64,000 nucleotides of DNA, taken from NCBI RefSeq assembly GCF_004027225.2, contig NC_044278.2, forward strand, positions 9,734,001 through 9,798,000. Reading direction: 5' to 3'. A program made the position numbers and the translations under genes. Under the pieces are notes generated by a model. It saw only the letters and a list, made by a program, of their open reading frames with translations, was not told the DNA's origin and searched no databases. Positions within the stretch are counted from its first letter, which is position 1, and every line of letters starts with the position of its first letter. The DNA comes from Strigops habroptila. Its lineage: Eukaryota > Chordata > Aves > Psittaciformes > Psittacidae. Below, piece after piece: positions 34,301-46,117 of this stretch.

Positions 34301-35750
34301 TCATAGGGCCCCTGTATAGTGCAGCATTTGAACCCACAGAACTGGGATAAGAGAGATTAACGCAGACAGGCAACAGCTTTCTCCCAAAGCATTTGCACCA
34401 AAAAAATAACTAAAAGTTACACTTTTCTGTCAGAGATTTCAGGATTCTCACACCCTACCAGTAAGCACATCTGTACTGCAGCAGGAGGTCTGGTTACAGC
34501 ATTGCTTGGCATTCCTGAGATACCTTGAATCACATTAGCACAGGTAAGGGCAGCAGCTGAGATCTGCAAGTCCTCCTGGTTTTGCTGAGAGGCTGGTTTC
34601 AGATGCAGCTGAGCTAACACAACGGTGTGCTGCAGATACAAGGATGAAATTCATGTTTCCTACTGCCTTTGCTCTTCTGCTCCCTTCTGTCCACCACGCA
34701 CACATTTTCAGGCACAGCGAACTATGTTCATTCTGCACCTCTTGTAATACCCTGCCCTAAAAGGCCACCACAGATGGTGCCTTTTTGGAGTACAGCCACC
34801 ACCTGCAGGCAAGGATTTGCAAAACTTGGAGGTTTGTGTTACATCAGGCTGCGAGGCAGAGTACCCAACAGTGTGAGGCAGGCCCAGGGCGGGGTGGTTG
34901 GGTCTGCGTGATCACCGGGCAACACACAGAAACAGCAAAAAGCACTGCCAGAGTTCAGACTGTCTGGAAACACAGAGATCTAAATCCAGCTCCTTCTGAA
35001 GCCGTAAGTATTTTAGTAATCTGGGTCAATTCAGCTGGAGGGAGTTTACTCCTCACCAGTAATACAAACTTTTGAGAAGAAGTTTTATTTCGCACAAAGT
35101 GAGGCACACAAGCAGCGCGTTTTTAAACACAGTCTAAAAAGATGATGACAGCGTTGAAAGCTGAAGAATGACCCTGAACTGGCGTGGGGGCAGGAGAGAG
35201 GGGAAGTGGACAGGGTAAACAGATCAGTGATCATGTTGTGATAGGGTGCAATTTGGGTTTAGGCATATTACCACTGGCCCATTTTCCCCAGTCCAATGAG
35301 ATGACAGAAACTGGTATCATGATAGTACAGCCCTTTCTAAAAAAGGCCACGGAGCCAGACTGCTAACCATATTTAGCACTACTAAATTACAATTGGCACC
35401 AGCGAGCCTTGGTTGTCACCTACTGACATTTTGTTCAGCCCTAAAAGTGAAAACACAGTTGTCTGCACTGTTTCAAATGATGAGAGTCACTGGGACTCGC
35501 AGATAGGGAGAGAAAGATAAGGCAAAGTAACCAGTTCATTGTGACTTAGGATCTCATAGCCACCACCACCACCACAGCCAAAAGATGTTGTTCTGTGTTT
35601 CTCAGGTGCTGAAAAGTGGTCACATATGGCAGCAGGTCACAAGAGGTGTCTTTGCAGCCACATGGGGTGAGCACCGACCAGGGAGAAGCAGTGCATGCCC
35701 CATCTGCACCCCCGAACCCCACTGACATGTAGTGGTACCCATATGGCTGT

Positions 35751-35824
35751 ACTCACCGTGAGTATGAAATGCTCACCATGAAACTCACCGTGAAAGGCTT
35801 TAATGGGTCCGTACTCACAGTAAA
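35751..35824. repeat. Short imperfect CTCACCRTGA repeats
   Basis: The units actcaccgtgag, gctcaccatgaa, actcaccgtgaa and actcacagtaaa occur within about 75 bases with uneven spacing. It is a small imperfect repeat cluster of unknown meaning. Confidence 0.5.
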
Positions 35825-36587
35825 ATGTGACTGCGCTCCTTTGCTTCCTCAGGTTTGGCTGAGGAAGGGTGACACTGGGAGCTGCACCCTTCAGGCTTCC
35901 TCCCAGTGGCTGGTGGGACCCTTTCACTGTGCAGTGGAGGGGCTGGAGCTGGGGAGTCTCGTAGGGGTCCCAGGAGGTGTGCAAGCAGATCTGCCTGGCT
36001 GCTCAGCTCTGGGCCGTTCCTGCTCTCTTTCTGCCCACCCCTGCCCAGACAGAGCAGAAACCCGCCGTCACTGTCTGCATCAGCTGTTAGTGTTGGTGAT
36101 GGTGGGAGCCGGGGGCATGGAGACAATTCCAACAGCAGAAACCACAAACTGGTGTGGGCACCAAGGGGTGTTAAATTGTAAAGGGCAAACCTCCACCAGA
36201 GAGTGACAGGGAGCTGATACAGGGCTCTGGGAAGCGGTTTGATCTTTTTCTTCTCGTAGAAGGGGCACAGAGCATTATTGGTTCTGTTTCTCCCATCTGT
36301 GTGAATTATCACTCCAGAAGTGACAGTGTTAACAAATACAGTGGAAGAGACTGCTCTGTAAGCTGAGCTACACAGTCACATGCACGGGGTTTTATTTTTA
36401 ACATCCCCAAACTACTTGTTCTGCCTGGGCTTGCTCCGTGTTCTCCCATTCTCTCTTCTTTCTTTGCTTGCAGTTCTCCATTACCCACCTCATTTCAACC
36501 CAGCTGAGCACAACCAGGAGAGCAAGTGTTTGGTACACACACAGGGGCTCTATGATTAAGGTAAGGCTTTGTAAGTAGAGTTGAAGT

Positions 36588-36645
36588 CTTTATTTATATT
36601 TATATATAAAAATAAATATAAATATAAACCTATATTTATAAGGTC
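36588..36645. repeat. AT-rich simple repeat (TATTTA/AAATAT)
   Basis: Runs such as 'tatttatatttatatataaa' followed by its near-complement 'aataaatataaatataaac' could fold back on each other. Confidence 0.7.
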
Positions 36646-39497
36646 AAACCTTATGCAATGCAATGGTTACTGTACTGAGATATGAAAATCAATACATCCT
36701 CAAAACAGCCCTAGTAATTAAGAGGAAGTAGAATAATCAGACACAAGATGTCTTAAATGACACCCTAAAACAGAGGCAGCTGGTAACTGTGAATGCTTCT
36801 GTGACAAGCTACTCTTAAAAAAATAGCAAACTCCATCATATATTCAGTGGATTAGCCATAGCTTGCAGCACCGTATCTGGGGTTTTAAAAGACTAAGAAG
36901 CTGATTCTAAGATGAGAGCTTCAGCAGCAGGACAGATGAGAAATCAAAACTTCAATTTCTATAGTTTCCAAGAAACTCAGAGAGAAGTAAGACAAGGAGA
37001 TACAGTAAGGGACAGAGGAGAGGTAAGAGCAATCTTGTGGCCAAAATGCTAAGACTCAAATCTGATGAGTTTTGTAGATTCAGACTGCAGACTTTATGTT
37101 GGTAATCCAGACTGCGTGAACGATGATGAAGTAAGATTTACAAGGGTTACAGGTACTACTGTACCATTTAGAGTCGTGGCTGCTTAGCAATTTTTATTCA
37201 GGAATCTTTTCTCTTTTGTTTTTTATGACTCAGACCTTAACCATTAGCTCTGAAATTCTCTGTGCTTGGAATTGCTTAGTTTCTTTTGTTTTGCTTAAAA
37301 CTCTTGACTTTATTATCTCAAGAAGTTTTCAGAAACATATGTTAATGAGATTGTTACCAGGGCATAAAATAGAACCTGAAAAAGAACCCCACAGTTTGGA
37401 CCGTTCTCTTTTTTTTTCTCATACTGCAACTAAACTGGGGGCTGTTATTTTAAAGCACTTGCTGAACTCAAACAAAAACCAAACTCCTTTCCCAGCTATC
37501 GATGCAAATTGAGAGTCTGCCTGATTGTGTCTCTACCAAGGACAGCACAGGGACCCCTCGCACATGCAAGGAGCAGCAGGGCAGCTCCATGCCACAACCT
37601 CCCCCCTTTTCCCACCTTGCCTGTCTCCCACAAGACTTCCCAACATGCTCAACACAAGACCCTGCTGCTTGGCTGCCCTACACTGTACCTCCAGCCCATG
37701 GGACCACTTCAGCACCTGGAATTTGGGGGCGGGTTTGTCTCAAGTGAGCTATGGCTACATTGAGCCAGATAGGAAGAAGCAAGAAATATTGCTGATCTCA
37801 TGGGAGGGAGTGCAGAGTGGGGTTTCTACCAGCAGTGTCCTGTGTTACCCATGCCTCACTACTCTGCACGCTCCCCTGCTCCTCCTTTAACAGCAGCAGC
37901 GCATTTCACTGGACGGAAATTGCACGATCAAGTGTCAGTGCCACTTTACTGCCTGTGTGCAGCACAGATTTACCAGGTGAGGGGGACGCCTGATGGTGCA
38001 ACAGCTCTTCTTGAGCTCCATGGTCCTGAGTGCCAGGTTTAAGGAGCTGAAGAGGAGCTGATGTGCTGCTGTGAGAACCTGAGCTGCAGGCGTGCTCTGG
38101 AAGAAAAGCAAGGAACGTGGATTGAAGTCTTTGCCAGGCTGATGCACTACACTGGGGACCTACTCCATCCCTGTAATTTTAAAGCATATTTTTTTCCACT
38201 ATAAAGCAATTCCAACTCATTCAGTAATTCTGAACTAGTGGTTATTGGCATGAAACACCACAGCCTCAGCCAGCAGATCCTCAGCTAGAAAATACAGGGT
38301 AGGTCCCTAATTGTCACAGCTTCATCCTTCTGTCTTTGGGCTTATCTAACGGGTCAGTTGTCTCTCAGAAAACCTTTTCACTCTGCATGTCTTACACTGA
38401 GGATTTGAAGTTCACCAGAAGGATTGCCCTGGAATCAAAATGCCCCTATGAAATCCATGTGAACTTGTTCAAGGTCTGAGCCTCAAAGGAACTGTCTTGC
38501 ACATGCTTGCTAGAAGGTTGTTAGTGTTATTGATAAAGATTTAATCTATACCTTTTATTCTCCCTTTCCACCTACTGAATATGGTGTACCATATCCACTG
38601 CCTGACTCATTCAAAGCTTGGCTGGCAATATATATATGCAAGATCAGTCTGAATGGCAGCTGCAGAGCAGGTGTGCCATGAAGGTGTGCCATGAAGGACA
38701 GTGACCCACTCTGCCTAATGCCAAGGCGGTCACTGAAGCTGTAGCTGTGCCTTCTGTGGGTGTTGAGATGTGGGGCTCGATTAGCTTAGGGGTCACTGTG
38801 ATTCCAGGTGGTGGCATTCTTGGATTCAGTTTTTATTTTTCTATGGAAGGACAGGACTTCAGAAAACTTAAGCTCCCGAGGATCGTGTACAAATGCCAAA
38901 TGGAATGGTTTCCAATGGCATAGTGTTTTCTTAGCTGCAAGAAATAAATGTATCTGTTTAGTAAAAGGAGACCTGAGCCTGATTTCTCACTGAGGTTGTT
39001 AAGTATGTAGTGATTGAGGAAGAGCGCTGCATGAAAGGACATAAAAATCTCTAGCTTAAGGAGATTTAGATGTTCTCCTCTCAAATGTGATTCTACAGCT
39101 GGCTCTGCCAGGGTTTTTGTTCAGGGAGCATGCAACTGCAAGTGAAACATCAGAAGCTGAGCACCTCCACGTGTGGAGTGTATATAGTCATTTATTTATA
39201 TAAAATACTACATTCAGTTTATTTTCATCTTTCTACGCTTTAATTCTGCCAAATCTGAATTTACATCTGCCAAATAGAAATAATAGTATCTTTTGACCTC
39301 AGGAGCACCCCTAGTACTGCTAAGATAAATTCATTGTTGGTTGTGAACCGCCCTCAGATACCAAGATAGTAAATATATTCTAAAACCCTGTAAAGAAATT
39401 AGTAACTCTGTATTCAGCTCAGGATTTACATATCATGATAAAAATGAGATAAACACCATATACTGGGTACAAGGATTAAAAGAAATGAAGAATATCT

Positions 39498-39535
39498 TCT
39501 ATCTGATCTGCTCTATCTGCTCTATCTGCTCTACA
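39498..39535. repeat. TCTATCTGC tandem repeat, about four units
   Basis: The run 'tctatctgctctatctgctc' has a 9-base period with about four units. Confidence 0.8.
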
Positions 39536-40005
39536 GTTCACGGAAAGTACTCCTTGAAAGTATTTTCCTGTTGTATCATCATATGTATGTTTAATATTTT
39601 TGGTTCCAGCATTTGGATGCAAACTTCCCTGAGATTTTTTAAGAGCTCCTTATCGTGTTTTAAAGCTTAGAAAGACTGTTCTCTGTTCATTTGCAACCTC
39701 ATCTCAGAGGCTCTCTTTCAGGTAATTATCTGGGGTTTCTGGTGGCCCTTTTTGATGGTTCTTTAAAATGGGAGACTTCCCTTGATTTTGTGCAAAGAGT
39801 TCAGATAATATGTATAATATTAGTATGTCATATGATCAGTCACATATAGCAAATACCAAATAAGAAAACAGTTGTTTTGACTCACTGACTGCGACTGATT
39901 TAAATATGTATTTACTGAAAATAAAGTGTAATTGATATATAAATGTTAAATTATTGTCAGTGAACAGATCTGCTCCAGACACAGACATATCTGCAGCTAA
40001 AATAG

Positions 40006-40060
40006 CAGCTGTGTATTTTTAAACCTTACTTGATTTGCTGTCATGACAGTCTAAAAATAA
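40006..40060 (+). promoter_or_regulatory. Candidate muscle element: E-box plus MEF2 site
   Basis: CAGCTG at 40006-40011 is a MyoD-type E-box, and CTAAAAATAA at 40051-40060 fits the MEF2 consensus YTAWWWWTAR. The two are 40 bases apart, about 4 kb upstream of the FBXO40 main exon. FBXO40 is muscle-restricted in mammals, so the pair is a reasonable candidate, but such motifs also occur by chance. Confidence 0.3.
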
Positions 40061-42059
40061 AGATTTACTGAAGTGGACAGACTGTGGACTGTAATTCGCA
40101 TCTTTGCTTTCCACAGTAGTTTGAACAGGATTCAATTAAGCATTTCTGGTTTGATTTTTTTGTGTTTTCCTAACCCAGGACTTAGGAAATTTTGCAAGTT
40201 TCAGGGAAATAAGAAGTGCACAGGTCTAGAGAAATGTTTCATCACCTGCCAGATCTGTGTGTCACTTGCCTCTGGATGTTACCTATCGAACTTACTGAGG
40301 CAAGAATTTGTAAACTTTCTGCTCAGGGCTTTGAAAGTTGTAGTTTGTGGACTGACAATAATACCATCAACTAAACCACAGAGCTAACTAGGTCATCAGT
40401 TCAAATGCAGAGCTCCTGACAACTGACATGTTGGAACAGAAGCAGCATTCAAACCTTGATAAGTATCAGAAGAATTCTCTGTCCCTTCTTCCTGTCCTCT
40501 AGCTTCACAGATTTAACAATGAGAAGAGAGGCATAGGAATCATTTGTCTGAAAAGCACAGCATATGCAAGTTGGAGATGAGCTAAACTCAACTGAAAAAT
40601 ACCTGAATAATGATGAAGACTGATTCTGGATATGAATGCTCTGATATGGTCGGTTTTCATAAACAAAGCATGTATTTCCTTTCTGTACACATGATTCAGA
40701 TGGGGTTCATTTGAGCATACAGCAGCGTGAAAGCAGACTCCTTGCCAGAAACTTTGCAGTCAGTCCTTTCTGTGTTTTGGAGAACCATAAGGCCTGTGCC
40801 ACTGGTATATTTTTATTTATCAATTGTTTCTCTCTGAGAGTTACTTTTGCAGTGGAAAGTATTGTTCACACATTCATGTTTTCATTGCGGTGTAATGTAC
40901 CCAGCCTTCCTCTGACCTTATGCAAGTCATAGCTGGGAACTATTTTTAGAGATTATATTTGCAGCAAAATGTTACAAGAATGAGAGCAGCAAGGATGCTG
41001 CCAATGTGAAATAAATCCATCTGTATCTCCTGCTTCTCTGAGTTGCATAAAAGTAGATGTAACTAAACAGCTTAAAGCAGGACAGACACCACCATAAACC
41101 ACATGTATTTAAGGGCTGGATGTGGCTAGGGCCACCCTGGTGTCACCCCTGCACAGAAGCCAGTGCTTCTCAAGACAAGGCAGGGAATGTTGTAATGGGT
41201 AGTCACAAAATATGATTTTACTTCCTTGCTGTCTCGAGGTCTTTCCATGCGAAGGTGAAGGTACCTGAGCCTTATACTTCAGAGTGTAAGTTCGTCCCTG
41301 GGTAAAGGGACACCAAGGACATGTTCCTTTACTCTATAGGACCAAGGAGGAATGGGGTGGATTCATTAGGAGGTGTAAATGGGTATTGGCCAGCATTGGA
41401 AGTTGCAAAGGATGGAACAATGATGTGTTGAGCGATTAATGCACATTAAATTCAAACATGAGTGTGTGGTCTTTAGTGAGTGCAGGAACCAACAAGCACT
41501 GCCTTTCCTAGACATCTTTCCTTCTCCAGCATTTTTTGTGACTTCCATTGCTGGGGTGTGAAACTGTGAAAGATGAGAAGTTAAGACAGTACCTTCAAGA
41601 ACAAGAGGGGAAACAGCTCCACATAGCATCTCTTCCCCTTGAGTTTGAGCCTACTTCCTCTGCAGCACAGCGCTCCTCAGGAATAAGTCACGTAAGCCTG
41701 GGGTTGCAAACCCACTCACATCTAGGTAAATGACACTACTGTATTTTCTTTAACCTTTGATAAAAACCCAAAGTCTAAATTATTTTACTAAAAATGTCTT
41801 TTTTTTTCCCAGAGACAAAAGAATCTGCTGGGCCTGTGGTAGTTCCTACTGCATAGAAAGCGTGGTGGGAAGACTGGAAACTGAACTCCAGTTCTTCCTT
41901 ATCATTAGCATTTTCCCTTCCACAAAGATTCACAGTAGGCTGAACCGATCTGGAATGCAGCCCATACAGGATCAGAAAGTCAGGAGCTTTCTAGTTGCAG
42001 CAGCTCTTCTTTGGGCCAAGTTACTGACACCAGATGAAGGTATCTAGGGAAGTAGCTCC

Positions 42060-42237
42060 ACGTAGTGACTGAGCAGCCTCTAGTTTTCTAATCCAACAAC
42101 TGTGTATGAGGGGAAAGGATCACATGAGGTCCTACATGTTGCCCCTAAACAGCATCTCTTACGGATATTGTTGAAGAAGATTGACAGGCTGGGTGGGCCA
42201 TTGGGTCTGACCCAGAATGTAATTTCTTAAGTTCATC
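42060..42237 (+). mobile_element. Decayed CR1-type LINE 3' end
   Basis: The end reads 'ggctgggtgggccattgggt', then 'ctgacccagaatgtaatttc' and 'ttaagttc'. It resembles the 3' end of old amniote CR1 families ('gggccattggtctgacccag...ttcttatgttc'). The left boundary is approximate. Confidence 0.6.
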
Positions 42238-43116
42238 AATTTTTACAACAGCAGACATGCCTTATGCTCCATTTACTTGCTCTTGGACTCAGTGCTTCTG
42301 TTTCCTCATTTTTTAGGAAGGATTAACAGCTATTGATGGGAATTATTGCAATATTAGGGATATTATGATCAAGCAGAACTAAGAACTTTTCGAAGCAGGC
42401 CTCAGCAGTGCATTATTTTTACATTAAACTGATTTAATTGACTGGGAAAGATCCCAGTCAATAATGACACCAAAGCCAGTCGTTCATTGTGACACAAAAG
42501 TAGTAATCTGGTAGAGATAACTTTTTGTTTAAGGATCTTCATACATTATGTTCTTGTACTTCTGCTTTTTGTTGTTGTACCTCAGCAAAATTGCATGACC
42601 TTTTAATATCAAAGGTTTTTAACGGCAAGAGATAAAAAATTACATATATTTTGAAACCACACTAATACGGAAGTGTGAGAACAGAACTGCGGTCTTCCCT
42701 AAGAAAACATTTAACCTGTTTATATAATAAATCTGGTTGAAATTTCTGGAACATTTGGTTTGGCAACTTCAACTTGTAGTTTTAATCCAGTCTGTTGGTT
42801 GCGAAATGTTGAATTCATGGAGCTGCCTGGGCAGCTGAATTTACCAAACGGAGACTGATACTCTTTTTTACTTGTTGTCTGGGACTTCTTTATTTTCTGT
42901 CTCCTTGTTGTGTCACTAACACCTTGGTAAACTGAATCTAAAATATGATCAGCCCAGGATCACCTACTCAGTTCCGGGTAGTGTTTGACACTGACTTGTC
43001 AGAAGGGTGAACTTAAAAAGTAGAGCAGTGGTGATCGTTTTTTTGCCAGATCATGCTCTAAAACAAATCCCAAAGGAAGAAAAAAGGATTCTTTCTCAAA
43101 GAGACACTCTGTAAGA

Positions 43117-43256
43117 GGCATTCTCAGGCTGATGTCTCCCCTACACCCTCACAGGAAGGGAAAAGCTCTGTTGAGCTTAGTCTTTTGGCATTCTCAGGCT
43201 GATGTCTCACCTACGCCATCACAGGAATGGAAAAGCTCTGTTGAGCTTAGTCTTGT
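43117..43256. repeat. 70-bp tandem duplication, two copies
   Basis: The block starting 'ggcattctcaggctgatgtc' and ending 'gttgagcttagtctt' occurs at 43117 and again at 43187, in direct orientation with a 70-base period. I count about four substitutions between the copies (for example ctcccctacacc against ctcacctacgcc), so the duplication is not brand new. Confidence 0.9.
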
Positions 43257-44218
43257 GTCACTCCCCTACACGGTGTGCTCTAACTACACACCATGGTGCT
43301 GAGCGGAGCATGAGATAAACCCTACCTGCCCTCTTTTCCTTCCTATCTGCTTGGCATTCACTGGTGACAGGAAGGGGAAGAAAGGTGAAAGACAGCTTGT
43401 GAAAAAAAGTGAAAGAAAATGAATGTAACTGGGTGAGAATAACCTTGCAACAAGCCTCCACTGCACTCTGGAGCTTCTCTGCAAAATGTAGACCAACACA
43501 TCACCTTATTCCAGGTTTCAACACCTGAAAGTAGATGGGGCAAATAACCTGCCTGAAGGAAAGTCCCCTGCAGCCTCTGCTCCAAACTTGCAGGCATCGT
43601 GTGGGAGTGTAAGGGTAACTCGTGAAAGCAGAGTAAAGGAAGCCAAGCAAATTAGCCTTGGCCCAGGCTGCTTTCCACACTGGGAACTGGGATCCTGAAG
43701 ATAATCCTCACTCTCAGCCTTGCTGGTGTAGAGCAAAGGGAGGTTCACTTTTATGACATGAATTTCCTTATGGGGGAATGACAAGACACGTAGGCCAAAT
43801 GACCAGATAACTTTTCTGGAGAGGAAAAATAAACTTCATCTTTCCTACTTAAGCAGTGTTAAGGAAGTGGGAAGCTCCTTCACTGTGCCTCTGGCAGTCT
43901 TGACTTCCGCAGCTTGGTATAGATACACCAGGTGTAAATACTGGGACAGAAAACAGCTCGCTCCCAAACCCTGGCTGTCTCTCCTGGGCTAATGTGTAAG
44001 GACCTTATCTATACCTGTGATGCTGTGAGGCCACGCTGTACCATGAGGGTCAATGCTGATACGTATGGGGCTGGCAGGCATTTGACCACACTCTTATTCC
44101 CTCTAGAAGTACATGTGAGCACCTAATGCAGAAAACAAGCACGGGCACAGAGGGTCTGTGGCCATTTGTGGCTCCTTCAGGCAATAACTCTTTGTCTTCT
44201 TGTCTTTGCTACATACAG

Positions 44219-46117
44219 CACCAGGCTCAGAAAGCTCCCCCTGGGCAGCACAGGCACTGTGAGAGATGTTTCAACCGGCACTGCCGTGCACCAATTGAGC
44301 CCTCCATCTCCTGCATGGTGATCAGCTGCCACTTTCACTGTGGGGCCACCTTCCACATGTGCAAAGAGGAGGAGCACCAGTTGCTCTGTCCCTTAGAGCA
44401 GGTCTCCTGCCTCAACTCAGCCTATGGCTGCCCTTTCTCCATGCCCCGCTTTAAGCTGGGGAAGCATCTCCAGGTCTGTCCAGCCAGCGTTGTCTGCTGC
44501 TCGATGGAGTGGAATCGCTGGCCCAACATCGATTCAGACACAACTCTCCACAAGAACATTATGAAGGAGACCTTGAATGAAGAGTGTCTGGACACAGCTT
44601 TGGCACTCAGAGACCAGAAGATACTTTTCAGGACTTTGAAAATAGCTGACTTGTTTCCAGAGTGGAGGAAAAAGGATGAAGTGCAAGAGCTAATAGATGA
44701 AGCCATGGATGGGGAAGAAGGTGCTGTGGGAGGAGTATCCTGTGGTTCCCAAGAAGGCGACAACCAATTGTCTGAACTCAGCCAACGTGAGCGTGAAGAT
44801 TTGGCAAAGGACAAAGAGGGAATGGATCTGGGGAGTTACAAAACCTGGGAGAATATGTTCAGCAAAGAGCTCCTGGCTTGCAAGGTAACGGGCTCAGCAG
44901 ACAGTGCGGGACAAAAGATGGAGGAGGCTTCCAAGAAAACAGTGTCAGCCCCGCAAGCTGCCAGCTCCTCAGAGCAGGCAAAGGAAGTACCTGAGAGTGC
45001 AGAAGAGGCAAAGGACCAAAAGCCTGAACAAGTAACACCAAATACAGAAATGACAGGACTGGCTCCCTGGCAAGAAGGGGTCCTGGAGAGGCTGAAGAAG
45101 GAAGTTGGTGTAGGTGATTACAACATGTATCTGGTACACCATGGGGGAATGCTTATCCGCTTTGGCCAGCTAGCTGCTTGCACTCCCAAAGAAAAAGATT
45201 TTGTCTATGGGAACTTGGAAGCTCAGGAAGTAAAGACTGTCTACACCTTCAAAGTGCCAGTTAGTTACTGTGGCAAAAGAGCACGACTAGGAGATGCACT
45301 GGGCCACAAGATGGCAACTTCAGACAAGTCAGTGGATACCTCAGAACTGGGAATAAACCTAGAAGATCTACCTAAGGCAAATATAGTTGAAGCCACACTG
45401 CTGTGTGCGCTGGAAAAAGAGCTCAAAGGCCATGAGATCTCTGAAGCAAGGGGTATTGATGGACTTTTTGTGGATTTTGCAACACAAACATACAGCTTTC
45501 GCCTCGAGCCCTTCTCCTCCAATGCTGTTCTAGCAGATATTCTGGATGAAAAAAGCCCACCAGAACTGCACGTGGAGCTCTACACTGAATGTGTAACCAG
45601 AAGACACAACAAAAGCAGTTCAGCTTTCACATTCACTTGCAGTCATTTCTTCAGGAGAGACGAGTTCCCATCCCACTTCAAGAATGTGCACGCTGATATC
45701 CAGTCATGTCTGGATGGATGGTTCCAGCATCGCTGCCCACTGGCCTACTTGGGATGTACTTTTGTTCAAAATCACTTCCGCCCCGAGGGTCTTAAGGCCA
45801 AGGTTATATACAGCAAACCTCTCAAGTCATTTGCTATTAAGCCAGAGGTAGACACCATCCTTGCTGAATCAGGAAAGCTCAATCCCACAGTGGCTAATCA
45901 AGGGAGAAATAAGGACTTGCTGAGCAGCCTCCCAGTGGAAGTGCTCAAGTACATTGCGGGGTTCCTGGACAGCTTCAGTTTATCTCAGCTATCGCAAGTG
46001 TCAGTGCTGATGAGGGACATCTGTGCCACTCTTCTTCAAGAGAGGGGAATGGTCCTGCTGGTCTGGGAGAAAAAGAGATATTCCCATGGTGGTACTTCGT
46101 GGAAAGCTCACAAAAAG
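44219..46117 (+). CDS. FBXO40: FBXO40 main coding exon
   Basis: F-box only protein 40, substrate receptor of an SCF (SKP1-CUL1-F-box) ubiquitin ligase; in mammals it is muscle-restricted and targets IRS1 (established knowledge). The exon encodes 633 codons. The N-terminal part is a Cys/His-rich TRAF-type zinc finger: HCERCFNRHC, HCGATFHMCKEEEHQLLC and CPASVVCCSMEWNRWPN. Next is an acidic, low-conservation stretch, then conserved blocks such as APWQEGVLERLKKEV, KTVYTFKVPVSYCGKRAR and FQHRCPLAYLGCTFVQNH. The F-box (SLPVEVLKYIAGFLDSFS...) lies at about 45925-46080. The acceptor is probably ctacatacag at 44218, with a second AG six bases on. The open frame extends upstream to an ATG at 44126, but residues encoded there are unlike FBXO40 and should be intronic. 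The exon ends at HKK, AAG|gcaagt. Confidence 0.95.

Larger units (their letters stand above)
33000..38600. other. Intergenic stretch, no recognisable gene
   Basis: No open frame here shows family resemblance or plausible splice partners that I recognise. The part 33.0-34.2 kb is G-rich and contains small direct repeats (for example 'ggggcaggccat' twice near 33588-33613). At 34.2-34.3 kb there is a degenerate ACATAT repeat, at 35.75-35.83 kb short CTCACCRTGA repeats, and at 36.59-36.65 kb an AT-rich run of TATTTA/AAATAT type. One or more 5' untranslated exons of FBXO40 could lie here unseen. Confidence 0.6.
38601..44218. other. Upstream region of FBXO40, no recognisable coding exon
   Basis: No coding exon is recognisable. 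The region holds E-box and MEF2-type sites (about 38.66 and 40.0-40.06 kb), a short TCTATCTGC repeat (39498-39535), a decayed CR1 3' end (about 42060-42237) and a 70-bp tandem duplication (43117-43256). The FBXO40 start-codon exon and its promoter should lie somewhere in 33-44 kb, but I could not place them. Confidence 0.6.

Noticed and set aside
44126..44218. N-terminal extension of the FBXO40 open frame starting MQKTSTGTEG
   Set aside because: It does not resemble FBXO40, and a good pyrimidine tract and AG acceptor (ctacatacag) end it. It is most likely intron sequence that happens to lack a stop.
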